Assembly (NCBI GenBank): GCA_900546435.1
Contig: URCQ01000012.1
Coordinates: 7,723-71,722, forward strand
Reading direction: 5' to 3'
Source of the DNA: an uncultured Pseudobutyrivibrio sp.
GTDB lineage: Bacteria > Bacillota > Clostridia > Lachnospirales > Lachnospiraceae
Length of the DNA stretch: 64,000 nucleotides
Shown here: in pieces, positions 50,798 through 60,049 of the stretch
How positions within the stretch are numbered: the stretch's first letter is position 1
Layout: the number at the start of each line of letters is the position of its first letter
Made by a program: the position numbers and the translations under genes
Notes under the pieces: model-generated
The model's input: only the letters and a program-made list of their open reading frames with translations
What the model was told of the DNA's origin: nothing
Databases searched by the model: none

Positions 50798-51319
50798 ATG
50801 GAACTGAACGAAATGGAAAAAAAGATGCTCTTTCAGGCCGAAGGAGACTGTCAGGCAAAGGTTCTGAATGAGCTTTACATGACCGTGCGATATTCAAACA
50901 ATTCCGAGCTGCGGGAGGCGGCGGAAAGCCTTATGGCAAAGGTGCGTGTTCTGTCGGACCGTGAGTGCATGGATTTGGTGCGGGACATTCAGAAGAATTA
51001 CCGGCTGCCCCACCCGCCCCGGACTATCGGGGAAAGGATCGCCGAGGCCAGGCAGCAGTCCGGCGCGGAGAAATTAAAGGGGCATGACATCATGGGGCTG
51101 GAACGCTTTGACCCGGAGGTTAAGCACATGATCGTCTTTGATGTGCTGTCCTATGATTCCCCTGTTGGGGATAAGGGCGATAAAATGCGCCTGTTTCTTA
51201 CGGAGGCCGGCTATCAGAAATTCTTAGAGAGCCAGGAACGGGGCGAAGTCAAACTGAAAAATCATGCGAAGGTCTCAGGCGGCCATCTCCATTATGACCG
51301 CAGGGACCGCGCTTTGTAA
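50798..51319 (+). CDS. Conserved protein of unknown function, first gene of element 2
   Basis: 173 aa from ATG 50798, with AAAGGAG at 50783-50789; an upstream start at 50768 is possible but lies on the terminator's T run. It has a helical N-terminus (MEKKMLFQAEGDCQAKVLNE, YSNNSELREAAESLMAKV), then PHPPRTIGERIAEAR and a C-terminal LFLTEAGYQKFLESQERGEV. Codon use shifts to high GC from this gene on. The family is known to me only as an ICE-associated hypothetical. Confidence 0.6.
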   Translation: MELNEMEKKMLFQAEGDCQAKVLNELYMTVRYSNNSELREAAESLMAKVRVLSDRECMDLVRDIQKNYRLPHPPRTIGERIAEARQQSGAEKLKGHDIMGLERFDPEVKHMIVFDVLSYDSPVGDKGDKMRLFLTEAGYQKFLESQERGEVKLKNHAKVSGGHLHYDRRDRAL

Positions 51320-51348
51320 CGGAATAACCGAAGAAAGGAGGCTGTGAA

Positions 51349-52221
51349 ATGGCTGTATTCCGTGTAGAGAAAACGAAGGACTTTACGGTTATGAGCAATC
51401 ACCACCTGCGCAATACGGAACTGTCCTTAAAGGCGAAGGGGCTTCTTTCCCTTATGCTGTCGCTGCCGGAAGATTGGGATTATACCACAAAGGGGCTGGC
51501 CCACATTTGCAGGGATGGCGTGGATTCCATTACCACCGCCCTGAAGGAGCTGGAACGGCACGGGTATCTCACCAGGCAGCGCCTCCGCAATGAGAACGGA
51601 CAGCTCGGCGATATTGAGTACACGATCCACGAAAAGCCTGTAACCGGCGTAAAACAAGGTGTTTCACCTAAACGGGAAAATCCAAGACAGGTAAATCCAA
51701 GACAGGCAAAACCTGAACAGGCGGAACCTGAACAGGAAAATCCCGCACAATTAAATACTAATCCACAAAAAACTAAAAAATCAAAAACGGATATATCAAG
51801 GACACATCAATCAATCTATCCGGAAGAGCCGGAAACGGCAGGCTGTCAGGATGGGATTGATAGGATGGATATGGCAGAGGCATACCGTGGAATTATCAAA
51901 GAGAATATTGAGTATGACTTTCTGGTTCCCCGCTATGGGCAGGAACGCATGGACGAGACTGTGGAGCTTATGCTGGAAACGGTGCTGTCAAGACGGCCCT
52001 ATATCCGCATTGCCGGAGACGACTTCCCACGGGAGGTTGTCAGGAGCCGGTTCTTAAAGATCAATTCCGACCACCTGGAGTATGTTTTTGACTGTATCGA
52101 CAAGAACGTTACGAAGGTCAACAACATCAAGGCTTATCTGCTGGCAGCGCTGTATAACGCGCCGGCAACAATGGATAGCTATTACCGTGCGGAGGTCAAC
52201 CATGACCTGTACGGCTGTTAG
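51349..52221 (+). CDS. Replication initiator-like protein (DnaD-like HTH plus DUF6017)
   Basis: 290 aa, RBS AAAGGAGG. The N-terminal winged-helix region reads VEKTKDFTVMSNHHLRNTEL, LSLKAKGLLSLMLSLPEDWDY and TTALKELERHGYLTRQRL, typical of RepA/DnaD-like initiators on Clostridia ICEs. A basic Pro/Gln-rich linker with repeats of the type RQVNPRQAKPEQ (about residues 105-145) leads to the C-terminal DUF6017-like domain. It probably starts replication of the excised element. Confidence 0.8.
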   Translation: MAVFRVEKTKDFTVMSNHHLRNTELSLKAKGLLSLMLSLPEDWDYTTKGLAHICRDGVDSITTALKELERHGYLTRQRLRNENGQLGDIEYTIHEKPVTGVKQGVSPKRENPRQVNPRQAKPEQAEPEQENPAQLNTNPQKTKKSKTDISRTHQSIYPEEPETAGCQDGIDRMDMAEAYRGIIKENIEYDFLVPRYGQERMDETVELMLETVLSRRPYIRIAGDDFPREVVRSRFLKINSDHLEYVFDCIDKNVTKVNNIKAYLLAALYNAPATMDSYYRAEVNHDLYGC

Positions 52222-52272
52222 GCGCTTTCAGGCGTCTTTTTTCATATCATCACAGGAAGGAGGCGAAGCACG

Positions 52273-52311
52273 ATGAAACGAAAATCTGTGCCGACACCAT
52301 GCCCGGTGTAA
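52273..52311 (+). CDS. Twelve-codon ORF overlapping the primase start
   Basis: MKRKSVPTPCPV behind AAGGAGG (52257-52263). It ends 13 nt inside the next gene, in a different frame. The only good Shine-Dalgarno for this locus belongs to this ORF, so the primase below may be translated by coupling. Confidence 0.35.
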   Translation: MKRKSVPTPCPV

Positions 52312-53279
52312 CCAAAGAGCAGATTCAGGCGGCACGGGAGGCGGACCTGTTCGCCTGGCTGCAATCCCATGAGCCCGGCGTGCTCAAACGGGACGGCCCC
52401 AATTACCGGCACAAGGAGCATGACAGCCTGGTCTATGTGACCGGGAAACGGTACTGGTACTGGAACAGCCGGGGCCGCAGTATTAACGCCCTGGATTACC
52501 TGATCCAGATTCGGGGCTATGGTCTGGTGGATGCGGTTCAAGCACTGGCAGGCGGAGAAATACGGCAGACGCCGGCTTACCAAAGCGCGGCGGCAAAGCA
52601 GGCACAGAGAGAGCCGGAAAAGAAACCGTTTACGCTGCCCTGGGCCAGACGGTGTGCTACCGCCGCTGTTTCGTATTTGCAGCGGCGCGGGATCAGTTCG
52701 GATGTGATCAGCCGGTGCTTTCGGAACGGGCTTTTCTATGAGGCCCGGTATCATGGCGAACCGGTCTGCGTGTTTGTCGGAAAAGACAACGCGGGGAAAG
52801 CGAAGTTTGCCTGTATGCGCGGTATCACCGGCAATCTCAAAAAGGATGTTTATGGCAGTGACAAGGAATTTAGCTTCTGCTACCCACCGCAGAATCCGGG
52901 CAGCCGCCATGTGGCCGTTTTTGAGGCTCCCATTGACGCACTTTCCCATGCCACGCTGCAAGAGCTCGAAGGCTGGAAATGGAATGGCTACCGCTTATCC
53001 CTGGGAGGCACCTCCCATGTGGCGCTGACCGCGTTTCTGGAACGCCACCCGGAAATAAAGCGGGTCACGCTTTACATGGACAATGATCTTGGCGGCCTTA
53101 CCAATGCCCGGAAAATCAAAGCCATGCTCCATGAGGATCAGCGGTTTAAGCATATCCGGGTGAGCGTCAACCCGCCCCGCGTCGGAAAGGACTATAACGA
53201 AAAGCTGCAACATATCAGGGAACAAATTAAAGGCCGTCAACTACAATGCCGCCAGAAACAGGCGGCTATTTCAATTTAA
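52299..53279 (+). CDS. DUF3991/toprim domain protein (primase-like), element 2
   Basis: 326 aa. Begins MPGVTKEQIQAAREADLFAW and has the zinc-finger-like DUF3991 portion GPNYRHKEHDSLVYVTGKRYWYWNSRG. The toprim part shows VAVFEAPIDALSHATL and VTLYMDNDLGGLTNARKI with the expected Glu and DxD. Same family as 40872-41855 but with only moderate similarity, supporting separate origin. Upstream ATG 52273 opens a different frame. Confidence 0.85.
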   Translation: MPGVTKEQIQAAREADLFAWLQSHEPGVLKRDGPNYRHKEHDSLVYVTGKRYWYWNSRGRSINALDYLIQIRGYGLVDAVQALAGGEIRQTPAYQSAAAKQAQREPEKKPFTLPWARRCATAAVSYLQRRGISSDVISRCFRNGLFYEARYHGEPVCVFVGKDNAGKAKFACMRGITGNLKKDVYGSDKEFSFCYPPQNPGSRHVAVFEAPIDALSHATLQELEGWKWNGYRLSLGGTSHVALTAFLERHPEIKRVTLYMDNDLGGLTNARKIKAMLHEDQRFKHIRVSVNPPRVGKDYNEKLQHIREQIKGRQLQCRQKQAAISI

Positions 53280-53294
53280 CAGGAGGATTTTAAC

Positions 53295-53582
53295 ATGACG
53301 AAGACAGAAAATACCGCTTTGCAAATGATCGCCGAAGCCGCCCGGTGCCCGGAATATGGCCCCGATATGGTTAAGGCTTTGATGGAAAAATTGGATATGA
53401 ACGAAAAGGGCTTTGCGCTTCTGATGAACGTTACGCCCTCCACTGTCCGGCTCTGGACCAGCGGCGCCGTTCAGCCCAGCGGCACGGCCAAGCGCCTGAT
53501 GCAAATTTATGAAACCGGGCCGGAAATCGTGAGCAAGATTGCCGGCGGACAGCACCCGGAGGATGGAAATGCTTATAAATGA
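53295..53582 (+). CDS. HTH-domain regulator
   Basis: 95 aa, RBS ACAGGAGG. A helix-turn-helix of the lambda-repressor/MqsA type is visible: MNEKGFALLMNVTPSTVRLW followed by TSGAVQPSGTAKRLMQIYE. It could regulate element 2 transfer genes. No toxin is encoded beside it, so an antitoxin role is not supported. Confidence 0.75.
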   Translation: MTKTENTALQMIAEAARCPEYGPDMVKALMEKLDMNEKGFALLMNVTPSTVRLWTSGAVQPSGTAKRLMQIYETGPEIVSKIAGGQHPEDGNAYK

Positions 53583-53620
53583 TTGCGTTAAGTTTTCGCA
53601 CAGACTGGAGGTGATAATGT

Positions 53621-55651
53621 TTGGCAGAAAATTTACAGCATGAGGATTTTGGGGAAAAGATCGGAGGTGCGAAAAAAGACCTCTGGAAAGACCGCGGCCT
53701 GTATGTAGACGACCTGGGCGCCATGAATGAGCGGGAGGCGGAGAAATTCGTCAAGAAGGATAATGTCTGGAAGAAACCGGACTATCAGGCCATGCTTGAC
53801 GATGGCGTTCCCCTCGGCGTTGTCTATTTCATCAAAAAGGCACGGGACAGCCTGGGGGCTTCTCCCCAATACCGGTACAGTGACAAAACCCCGGAGCTCA
53901 GGCGTGCCAGGCAGGAGGAATATATTGAGACCGTCCGGCAGCTACAGGCCGTGATCGAGGATGTGCGCACACTGGATGACGCTATGCAAGCCTATGACCG
54001 CTTTCTGATACAAAATGGATATGTGGAGCAGGTGCAGGGCTGGGCCAGCGGAACCCATTACCGCGCTACGAAGAAATCCCTGGATAACCCGGTCATTACC
54101 AATAAGCTGGTGCAGGCCTTACATATCCGCTCCGCTTCTCACTTTGACCGGGATTTCACGCAAAAGGCGCAGCAGGAACAGTTTGGCGTTTCCAAAGACC
54201 AGAAGATGCCAAAGGGCTATGCGATCCACTTCAATGACGGGAAAAACACCTATTCCAGAAATAACGACTGGAAACCCGGCACCTATTATGTGACGAAAGG
54301 CTATTCCATTTTGCAGACAAATTTGGAATCCCGTGAGGCAGCCCTGAAATGGGTACAGGATTTTGCCCGGCAGCGGAGCAAAGGCGGAAAGGTCCGGTTT
54401 ACCCCTCCGCAGCTTGCGCATGTGAGACGGACCGGGCCGGACTACCGGAGCGGTCAGGAGATCACCGGACAGCATTATCTTGACACTTTCGGCTTCCGGG
54501 GCGGCGAATTTGGAAACTGGATGAACCAGAATGACCGGCAGGCGTCCCTGAACATGGGATTTGAAGCACTGAAAGACCTGGCGGCTGCCTTACAGATCAG
54601 CGATCAGGATATTGCCTTTGGCGGCACGCTTGCTATCGCTTTCGGTGCCAGGGGCAGCGGCAACGCCGCGGCCCATTATGAACCGCTCCGCAAGGTCATC
54701 AACCTTACGAAGATGCACGGGGCCGGTTCCCTGGCGCATGAATGGTGGCACGGCTTTGACGACTATTTGGGGGCAAAGATGGGCGCGAAAGGGATGCTCT
54801 CAGAACAGCCCCGCCTTTACCCATTGTTCCAAAAGCTCATTGATACCATGAAGTACAAACCGGAGACGCCGGAGCAGGCGGCCAAACGCACCGAGGCACA
54901 GAACAGCCGGACAAAGAAAAACGCGGCAAGCTGGCTGGATTCGGCGGTGCTTGGCTCCTTGAAGCGGTACGGCAATGAAAGTACGCTGGAACAGTATGTG
55001 GCATTAAAAGACGCTTTCCTTTCCGGGGAGGTCGGTTCTGTGGATCAGATCAGCGCCTTAAAGAAATCCGTCAGCGGCCATGTGATTCCCAAAAGTGATC
55101 GTGAACGTTTGGAAATGTTCGAGCGGATGCTTCACAGGATGCAGGAACAGGAAACCCCGCAGATCGGGCGGACAGAGACCGACTACTACCGCAATTCCGT
55201 AAAAATGGGAAAAGAATGCGAGAAAGACGGCGGCTATTGGGACAGCAACACGGAAATGACGGCCAGGGCTTTTGCCTGTTATATCAAGGATAAGCTGCCC
55301 TATGCTTCTGATTATCTGGCCGGCCATGCGGATTGCGCGGTAGCCCTTGTCATGGATAAATCCGGGGAAACAGAGGTTTTGAAAGCCTATCCCCAGGGTG
55401 AGGAACGCAGGGCGATCAACGCGGTGTTTGACGAGATCGTGGCAGATTTGAAATTGCAGCACACCCTTACCCATGCGGAAACAACGCTGCCCCTTGCGGT
55501 GCAGGCTGTACCGTTGGCTGAAAATGAGCAGATTACCATATTTACGATGGAACGCCCTTCGGTGATCGGGCAACTTGCGGCGGCAAGATCGGCAGAAAAA
55601 AGTACCCCGGCGCAGGCGGCTCCTAAAAAGTCCCACGCGCCGGAGATTTAA
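53621..55651 (+). CDS. LPD1-like zincin metallopeptidase-domain protein
   Basis: 676 aa. Starts with TTG 53621 (GGAGG at 53607-53611); an ATG at 53616 in another frame encodes only eight residues. The core HEWWH (from His373) in GAGSLAHEWWHGFDDYLGAKM is an HExxH zinc site, and DTFGFRGGEFGNWMNQNDRQ is the LPD1 signature of large polyvalent proteins on mobile elements. N-terminal residues 1-200 and the C-terminal tail are less conserved. These proteins are thought to enter the recipient or act on host defences, but this one is untested. Confidence 0.8.
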   Translation: MAENLQHEDFGEKIGGAKKDLWKDRGLYVDDLGAMNEREAEKFVKKDNVWKKPDYQAMLDDGVPLGVVYFIKKARDSLGASPQYRYSDKTPELRRARQEEYIETVRQLQAVIEDVRTLDDAMQAYDRFLIQNGYVEQVQGWASGTHYRATKKSLDNPVITNKLVQALHIRSASHFDRDFTQKAQQEQFGVSKDQKMPKGYAIHFNDGKNTYSRNNDWKPGTYYVTKGYSILQTNLESREAALKWVQDFARQRSKGGKVRFTPPQLAHVRRTGPDYRSGQEITGQHYLDTFGFRGGEFGNWMNQNDRQASLNMGFEALKDLAAALQISDQDIAFGGTLAIAFGARGSGNAAAHYEPLRKVINLTKMHGAGSLAHEWWHGFDDYLGAKMGAKGMLSEQPRLYPLFQKLIDTMKYKPETPEQAAKRTEAQNSRTKKNAASWLDSAVLGSLKRYGNESTLEQYVALKDAFLSGEVGSVDQISALKKSVSGHVIPKSDRERLEMFERMLHRMQEQETPQIGRTETDYYRNSVKMGKECEKDGGYWDSNTEMTARAFACYIKDKLPYASDYLAGHADCAVALVMDKSGETEVLKAYPQGEERRAINAVFDEIVADLKLQHTLTHAETTLPLAVQAVPLAENEQITIFTMERPSVIGQLAAARSAEKSTPAQAAPKKSHAPEI

Positions 55652-55663
55652 GGAGGTGAAACA

Positions 55664-56500
55664 TTGGAAGAAAACAAGGATTATCAGGTTTACCGGTTTG
55701 ACTATCTAACGGAAGGCAGCCAGCTCAAATTGGAGCACAACGTATATTGTGAGGATGTGGATATATCTTCCCTGATTACGCAGGGTGCGGATGCACTGGA
55801 GGCATTGCGTCAGGACAGCATAGACGGCGAGCAGAAAGCCCTTGCAATCGTGCAGGCGGCGGCAAAACAATGGGAACAGCAGGCGGCAGTCACACAGAAA
55901 TTGAACCGCTCGCTGGAATACCTGCGGACCCCGGAGGTTGCACATACGGGAAATGAATGGCGCAAAACCGGCAACTGGCGGGACGCCGAGGAAATCAGCA
56001 ACCGTGTCTATAAGATGACATGCAGCGTTTGGGAAGATACCAAATATGACCGGGAAACGAAGCAAAGCGTCCCGGTTGCCTGGTATGTGACATGGGATGT
56101 GTATGTGAATTCCCCGAAGGAGGGATATGGGGAAAAGATCGCCGGGCAGAACCAGAAACGCTATACCGACAAAGCCGCCGCTATGAAATACCTGGATGGG
56201 CGCAAGAAAGCCTACTCCCACCTGTTTACAGAAATCTCTCCGCAGATTCCAAAAGAATATGAGCACCACTTTACCGTTCACGGTACCCTCCTTCCCGGTT
56301 ATACCGTGGAGGGCCAGGAACCGGTCAAGGCAGAGCACACCGCCGCCGAGGTTTCGGAGGGCGATATTTCTTTGCCCGAAAAGGCGGAAAAGCCTTCCGT
56401 GCTGGGGAAACTGGCGGCGGCGAAGCTGGACGCAAAAGAATCCGGGCAGCCGGTCCGACAGGGAGAAAAATATCAGTCAGAAGAAAGGAGCAGCTTATGA
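55664..56500 (+). CDS. Polyvalent-protein-type ICE protein of unknown function
   Basis: 278 aa from TTG 55664 with AGGAGGTGA just upstream. It reads VYRFDYLTEGSQLKLEHNVY at the start and later AWYVTWDVYVNSPKEGYGEK. It is mixed alpha/beta and charged, lacks membrane segments, and has a repeated short tail motif (EKPSVLGKLAAAKLDAKE) that also ends the upstream protein (RPSVIGQLAAARSAEK). The shared tail suggests a module used across this element. Function unknown. Confidence 0.6.
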   Translation: MEENKDYQVYRFDYLTEGSQLKLEHNVYCEDVDISSLITQGADALEALRQDSIDGEQKALAIVQAAAKQWEQQAAVTQKLNRSLEYLRTPEVAHTGNEWRKTGNWRDAEEISNRVYKMTCSVWEDTKYDRETKQSVPVAWYVTWDVYVNSPKEGYGEKIAGQNQKRYTDKAAAMKYLDGRKKAYSHLFTEISPQIPKEYEHHFTVHGTLLPGYTVEGQEPVKAEHTAAEVSEGDISLPEKAEKPSVLGKLAAAKLDAKESGQPVRQGEKYQSEERSSL

Positions 56501-56868
56501 ATGAGTGGGAAAAGAACCGCCGCATGGCAGAATCTTACCGGCAGTCATACCCTCCCGGTACAAGGCTGGAACTGATTGGGATGGATGATCCGTTTGCACC
56601 GATTCCGGCAGGAATGAGGGGAACGGTTAACTATGTGGATGACCAGTCTCAGATTCATGTGAAATGGGACAATGGCAGCGGGCTTGCCCTTATCCCGGAC
56701 ACAGACAGTTTTCGCAGGCTGTCCGCAAAAGAGATTGAGGCGGAGAATGCGGCGAAGGGTTCTGTCGTAAGCAGGCTTACCGCTTCCAAAACGCAGCCAG
56801 GGAAAGAACGGGAAGAAGGCAGGCGGCAGGCAAAGCCGAATAAAAAGAAGGAGGATATGCAGTTATGA
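56497..56868 (+). CDS. DUF4314 domain protein
   Basis: 123 aa. The core YPPGTRLELIGMDDPFAPIP and GTVNYVDDQSQIHVKWDNGS matches DUF4314, an SH3-like small domain. It overlaps the previous gene by 4 nt (ATGA) and the next by 4 nt. Its C-terminus repeats the VVSRLTASK-type tail. Function unknown; common on Clostridia conjugative elements. Confidence 0.8.
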   Translation: MNEWEKNRRMAESYRQSYPPGTRLELIGMDDPFAPIPAGMRGTVNYVDDQSQIHVKWDNGSGLALIPDTDSFRRLSAKEIEAENAAKGSVVSRLTASKTQPGKEREEGRRQAKPNKKKEDMQL

Positions 56869-57977
56869 AAGTTTTAATGGTGGAGCCTGGGAAAGTCCCC
56901 TATGCGGCAGAAATTGGCGAAGGTCTGGAGCCATTGCAGGCCGCTGTCGGCGGGGACATTCAGGCTGTTTACCCTTACGATGACCCGGTTGCCTTGATCT
57001 GTAACGAGGAAGGCAAATACATGGGGCTTCCCCTGAACCGTGCTCTCCATGATGACGAGGGCAATATCTATGACATTGTTGCAGGGAATTTCTTTCTCTG
57101 CGGGCTTGGCGAGGAAGATTTTACAGACCTTCCAGCAGACCTTATGGAGAAATACCGGCAGCAGTTTGAGCACCCGGAGCAGTTTGTCCGCATTGCCGGG
57201 AAAATCCTGGCAGTCAAGCAGCCGGTCCCTTCCCCTGAAGAACAGGAGGCACAGCGGGCGCAGATGGCCGCACAGGAGGCACAGCGGGAAGAAATGCGGC
57301 TGGACGAGTCCACGGACCTGGCCTTTGACCTGGATGTGTTCCTGCGGCAGTACAGTGACGCTTATGCGGATATGCACCCCGTTTTCCATGAGGAAAAAGA
57401 ACGCATGGCGGACGAACTCCTTTCCGGGCAGACCGGAAAGATACGCATGAGGATGGCAACTGTCATTCAGGAGGAACACCTGAACGGCGAGGCCGGGCCG
57501 CTGCTGGATCGCATTGCCGCCTATGAAAAAGAATACGGGATCAGCGCCTACTCCATTTACCAGCTTGACTTATCGGACAGCACCGATGACCTGCGCTTTA
57601 TGTCCCTTGATTGGCTGGAAAAGAAAGGGCTCCCGGTAGACAGGGACAATTACCAGATGGTCTATGCGGCGGAGCTTTCGCCCGGCGAAACACTGGAAGA
57701 TATTTATACCCGCTTTAACATCGACCACCCGGAGGATTTTAAGGGGCATTCCCTTTCTGTCTCTGATGTAGTAGTGCTCCACGAAAAAGGCAGCGACACC
57801 GCCTACTATGTGGACAGCATTGGGTTTAAGGAAGTGCCGGATTTTTTGGGCGGCGCCCGGCAGCCGGAGGCAAAGCGGGATGTGTCGCTGCGGGAGCTGC
57901 TTGACGACGCTAAGAAACAGGCGGCAAAGGCAGAACCTAAGACGCCGGAGAAAAAGAAAGAACCGGAAAGGAGCTGA
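56865..57977 (+). CDS. DUF3846 plus YodL-type domain protein
   Basis: 370 aa. Residues 1-130 are DUF3846-like: MKVLMVEPGKVPYAAEIGEG then LQAAVGGDIQAVYPYDDPVA. Residues 215-335 match the YodL-like domain (YSIYQLDLSDSTDDLRFMSL, YAAELSPGETLEDIYTRFNI). A central acidic helical linker joins them. Unknown function; DUF3846 proteins accompany many ICE regulators. Tail is lysine-rich. Confidence 0.8.
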   Translation: MKVLMVEPGKVPYAAEIGEGLEPLQAAVGGDIQAVYPYDDPVALICNEEGKYMGLPLNRALHDDEGNIYDIVAGNFFLCGLGEEDFTDLPADLMEKYRQQFEHPEQFVRIAGKILAVKQPVPSPEEQEAQRAQMAAQEAQREEMRLDESTDLAFDLDVFLRQYSDAYADMHPVFHEEKERMADELLSGQTGKIRMRMATVIQEEHLNGEAGPLLDRIAAYEKEYGISAYSIYQLDLSDSTDDLRFMSLDWLEKKGLPVDRDNYQMVYAAELSPGETLEDIYTRFNIDHPEDFKGHSLSVSDVVVLHEKGSDTAYYVDSIGFKEVPDFLGGARQPEAKRDVSLRELLDDAKKQAAKAEPKTPEKKKEPERS

Positions 57978-57983
57978 TGGCTT

Positions 57984-58784
57984 ATGCTGATGGCAGAACA
58001 GGAACCCTATGCCTTAATGGTGCAGCCGGACGATATGCTGATCAGCCCTCGTGAAGTTAATGACAACTTCGGGACAATGGTATGCTTCCACCCCCGCTAT
58101 GCCCTGGGCGACCACCACAACTATATTGACAAGGACGATTTTCTGCGGGAAATGTACTTAAACACCGTTGGCAACAATGAGCGCGGCACGGAACGCTATG
58201 AGCGCATGGTAAATATGGTCTGGAGCCGGAAAATGACTGGCGACCACCCCGACCCCCGTGCCGTGGATGATGCCATGCTCCGGGTGATCTCTGAAAAATA
58301 CGTTGTGATGCCCCTGTACCTTCTGGACCACAGCGGCCTTGCCATGCAGACAGAGAGTTTCCACGATCCCTGGGACAGCGGGCAGGTAGGTTGGGTGTAT
58401 GTTTCCAAAGAGGATGTGCTGAAAGAGTTCGGCGGGGAGAAAATGACCGGCGCCCTCCGAAAAAAAGCCGAGGATTTGCTTAGGGGCGAGGTTGCTGAGT
58501 ATGACGCCTATCTCCGGGGTGAGTGTTATGGCTTTGAGCTGTATAAAAACGGCGAGCTGTCGGATAGCTGCTGGGGATTCATCGGAAGTCTGGAAGATGC
58601 CTGTAAAGCAATGGCGGATTATCTGCCAGACGAGTGCAAAGGCATGACGGAGCACCTTTCGGAAGTGAAAGAACCGGCTTCCATGATTAAGACGCTCCTT
58701 CGGCACGCCCGGATTCAGATCGAACAGGCGGAAAAAGCCCACGAACACGCCCCGCGCCAGCAGGTACTAAGTGAGGCACGGTAA
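57984..58784 (+). CDS. Conserved ICE protein of unknown function
   Basis: 266 aa. Alpha/beta protein with VCFHPRYALGDHHNYIDKDD, YVVMPLYLLDHSGLAMQTES and GFELYKNGELSDSCWGFIGS. Two starts are possible (57984, or ATG 57990). No catalytic motif that I can name, and no membrane segment. It lies between the DUF3846 protein and PcfB in the typical order of this kind of element. Confidence 0.6.
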   Translation: MLMAEQEPYALMVQPDDMLISPREVNDNFGTMVCFHPRYALGDHHNYIDKDDFLREMYLNTVGNNERGTERYERMVNMVWSRKMTGDHPDPRAVDDAMLRVISEKYVVMPLYLLDHSGLAMQTESFHDPWDSGQVGWVYVSKEDVLKEFGGEKMTGALRKKAEDLLRGEVAEYDAYLRGECYGFELYKNGELSDSCWGFIGSLEDACKAMADYLPDECKGMTEHLSEVKEPASMIKTLLRHARIQIEQAEKAHEHAPRQQVLSEAR

Positions 58785-58820
58785 TGAACAGACTATATTT
58801 TTTCAGGAAGGAGGATGTAG

Positions 58821-59291
58821 GTGCAGGAAGATATTGAACAAAGAACCATGTCGGTCACGGTCCAGGCGGCAAAGCTGTCCGGGCGGGTGCTGAAAGCGGC
58901 CATTGCCGCCGCGCTTCAAAAGATGGAGCATAGCCGCAATACCCCGAAAGTTGGCCGCAACAGCATGAAGCGGCTGACCGCCAGGGACCCCGGCGCCAGT
59001 ACCATTGAAGTGACCGGACGGATTCGCTCTTTTGAACGGATCGCCAAAAAGCATGAGGTCCGCTATCACATTGAAAAAGACCCCGGCACGGATCCGCCCA
59101 AATGGACGGTGTATTTCAAGGCAAACCAGGCGGACGCCCTGACCGCGGCATTTAAGGAATATACAAGAAAAGACCTTGCCCGTAGCACCAGGCCGTCGCT
59201 GCTTTCCCAGCTTGCCAAATTCAAAGAGCTGGCACAGGCGCTTGGCCGTGACAAGGTAAAGAATAAGGAGCATGGAGGGCCGGAGCGTTGA
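58821..59291 (+). CDS. PcfB family (DUF3801) protein, element 2
   Basis: 156 aa from GTG 58821, supported by GGAAGGAGG at 58806-58814. DUF3801 features: TVQAAKLSGRVLKAAIAAAL, IRSFERIAKKHEVRYHIEKD and KWTVYFKANQADALTAAFKE. It overlaps the VirD4 start by 4 nt (TTGA), and the two work together in relaxosome recruitment. Confidence 0.88.
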   Translation: MQEDIEQRTMSVTVQAAKLSGRVLKAAIAAALQKMEHSRNTPKVGRNSMKRLTARDPGASTIEVTGRIRSFERIAKKHEVRYHIEKDPGTDPPKWTVYFKANQADALTAAFKEYTRKDLARSTRPSLLSQLAKFKELAQALGRDKVKNKEHGGPER

Positions 59292-60049
59292 AGATAGATA
59301 CGGTCACCCTGAAAAAGCAGGTGATCCTCCACCTGCCTTACCTTCTGTTCCTTTTGGTATTCGCAAAGCTGGGCCAGACGGTACGGCTGGCTCCCGGAGC
59401 GGATGCTTCGCAAAAACTGCTGGGGCTAAGTGAAGGCTTCACTTTGGCCTTTCAGAGCATGTGGCCCGGTGCGGCGCTGGATTGGCTGGTGGGGCTCTGC
59501 GGTGCGGTCATTATGAGGCTGGCGGTGTATCTCAAAGGAAAGGACGCAAAAAAGTACCGTAAAAATGTGGAATACGGTTCTGCCCGCTGGGGCAGCAAAA
59601 CGGATATTGCACCGTTTATGGACCAAAAACCGGAAAACAACATCATTCTGACGCAGAGCGAGGGGCTTATGATGTCCGGCAGGCCGAAGAACCCGGCCAA
59701 CGCCCGGAATAAAAATGTGCTGGTGGTCGGCGGTTCCGGCTCCGGCAAAACGAGGTTTTTTATCAAGCCCAATCTCATGCAGATGCACAGCTCCTATGTC
59801 GTTACCGATCCGAAGGGCACGGTCTTGATTGAGGTTGGAAAGCTGTTAAGCCGGGGCACACCGAAGCTGGATAAGGACGGAAAGCCGGTCCGTGGCAAGA
59901 ATGGTAAGATCGTGTATGAGCCGTATAAAATCAAGGTATTCAACACCATCAATTTCTCAAAGAGTATGCACTATAACCCTTTTGCGTATATCCACAATGA
60001 GAAGGACATTCTCAAACTGGTAACGGTGCTGATCGCCAACACGAAAGGC
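59288..60049 (+). CDS. VirD4/TraG coupling protein, exon 1 (gene split by two group II introns)
   Basis: 254 codons from TTG 59288. It encodes the N-terminal membrane part (LPYLLFLLVFAKLG and LVGLCGAVIMRLAVYL), GSARWGSKTDIAPFM and the Walker A GGSGSGKT (148-155), then stops at NTKG. The frame resumes exactly at 62610 with EGKSGDDFWV, the standard VirD4 continuation, showing that 60050-62609 is an inserted intron. A second intron starts 31 nt later, and the Walker B half is outside the window. Reading through without splicing gives a truncated 260-aa protein. Coupling function would need both introns to splice. Confidence 0.92.

Noticed and set aside
53295..53582. Antitoxin of a type II pair
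   Set aside because: It has an HTH like MqsA-type antitoxins, but no toxin-sized partner gene adjoins it.
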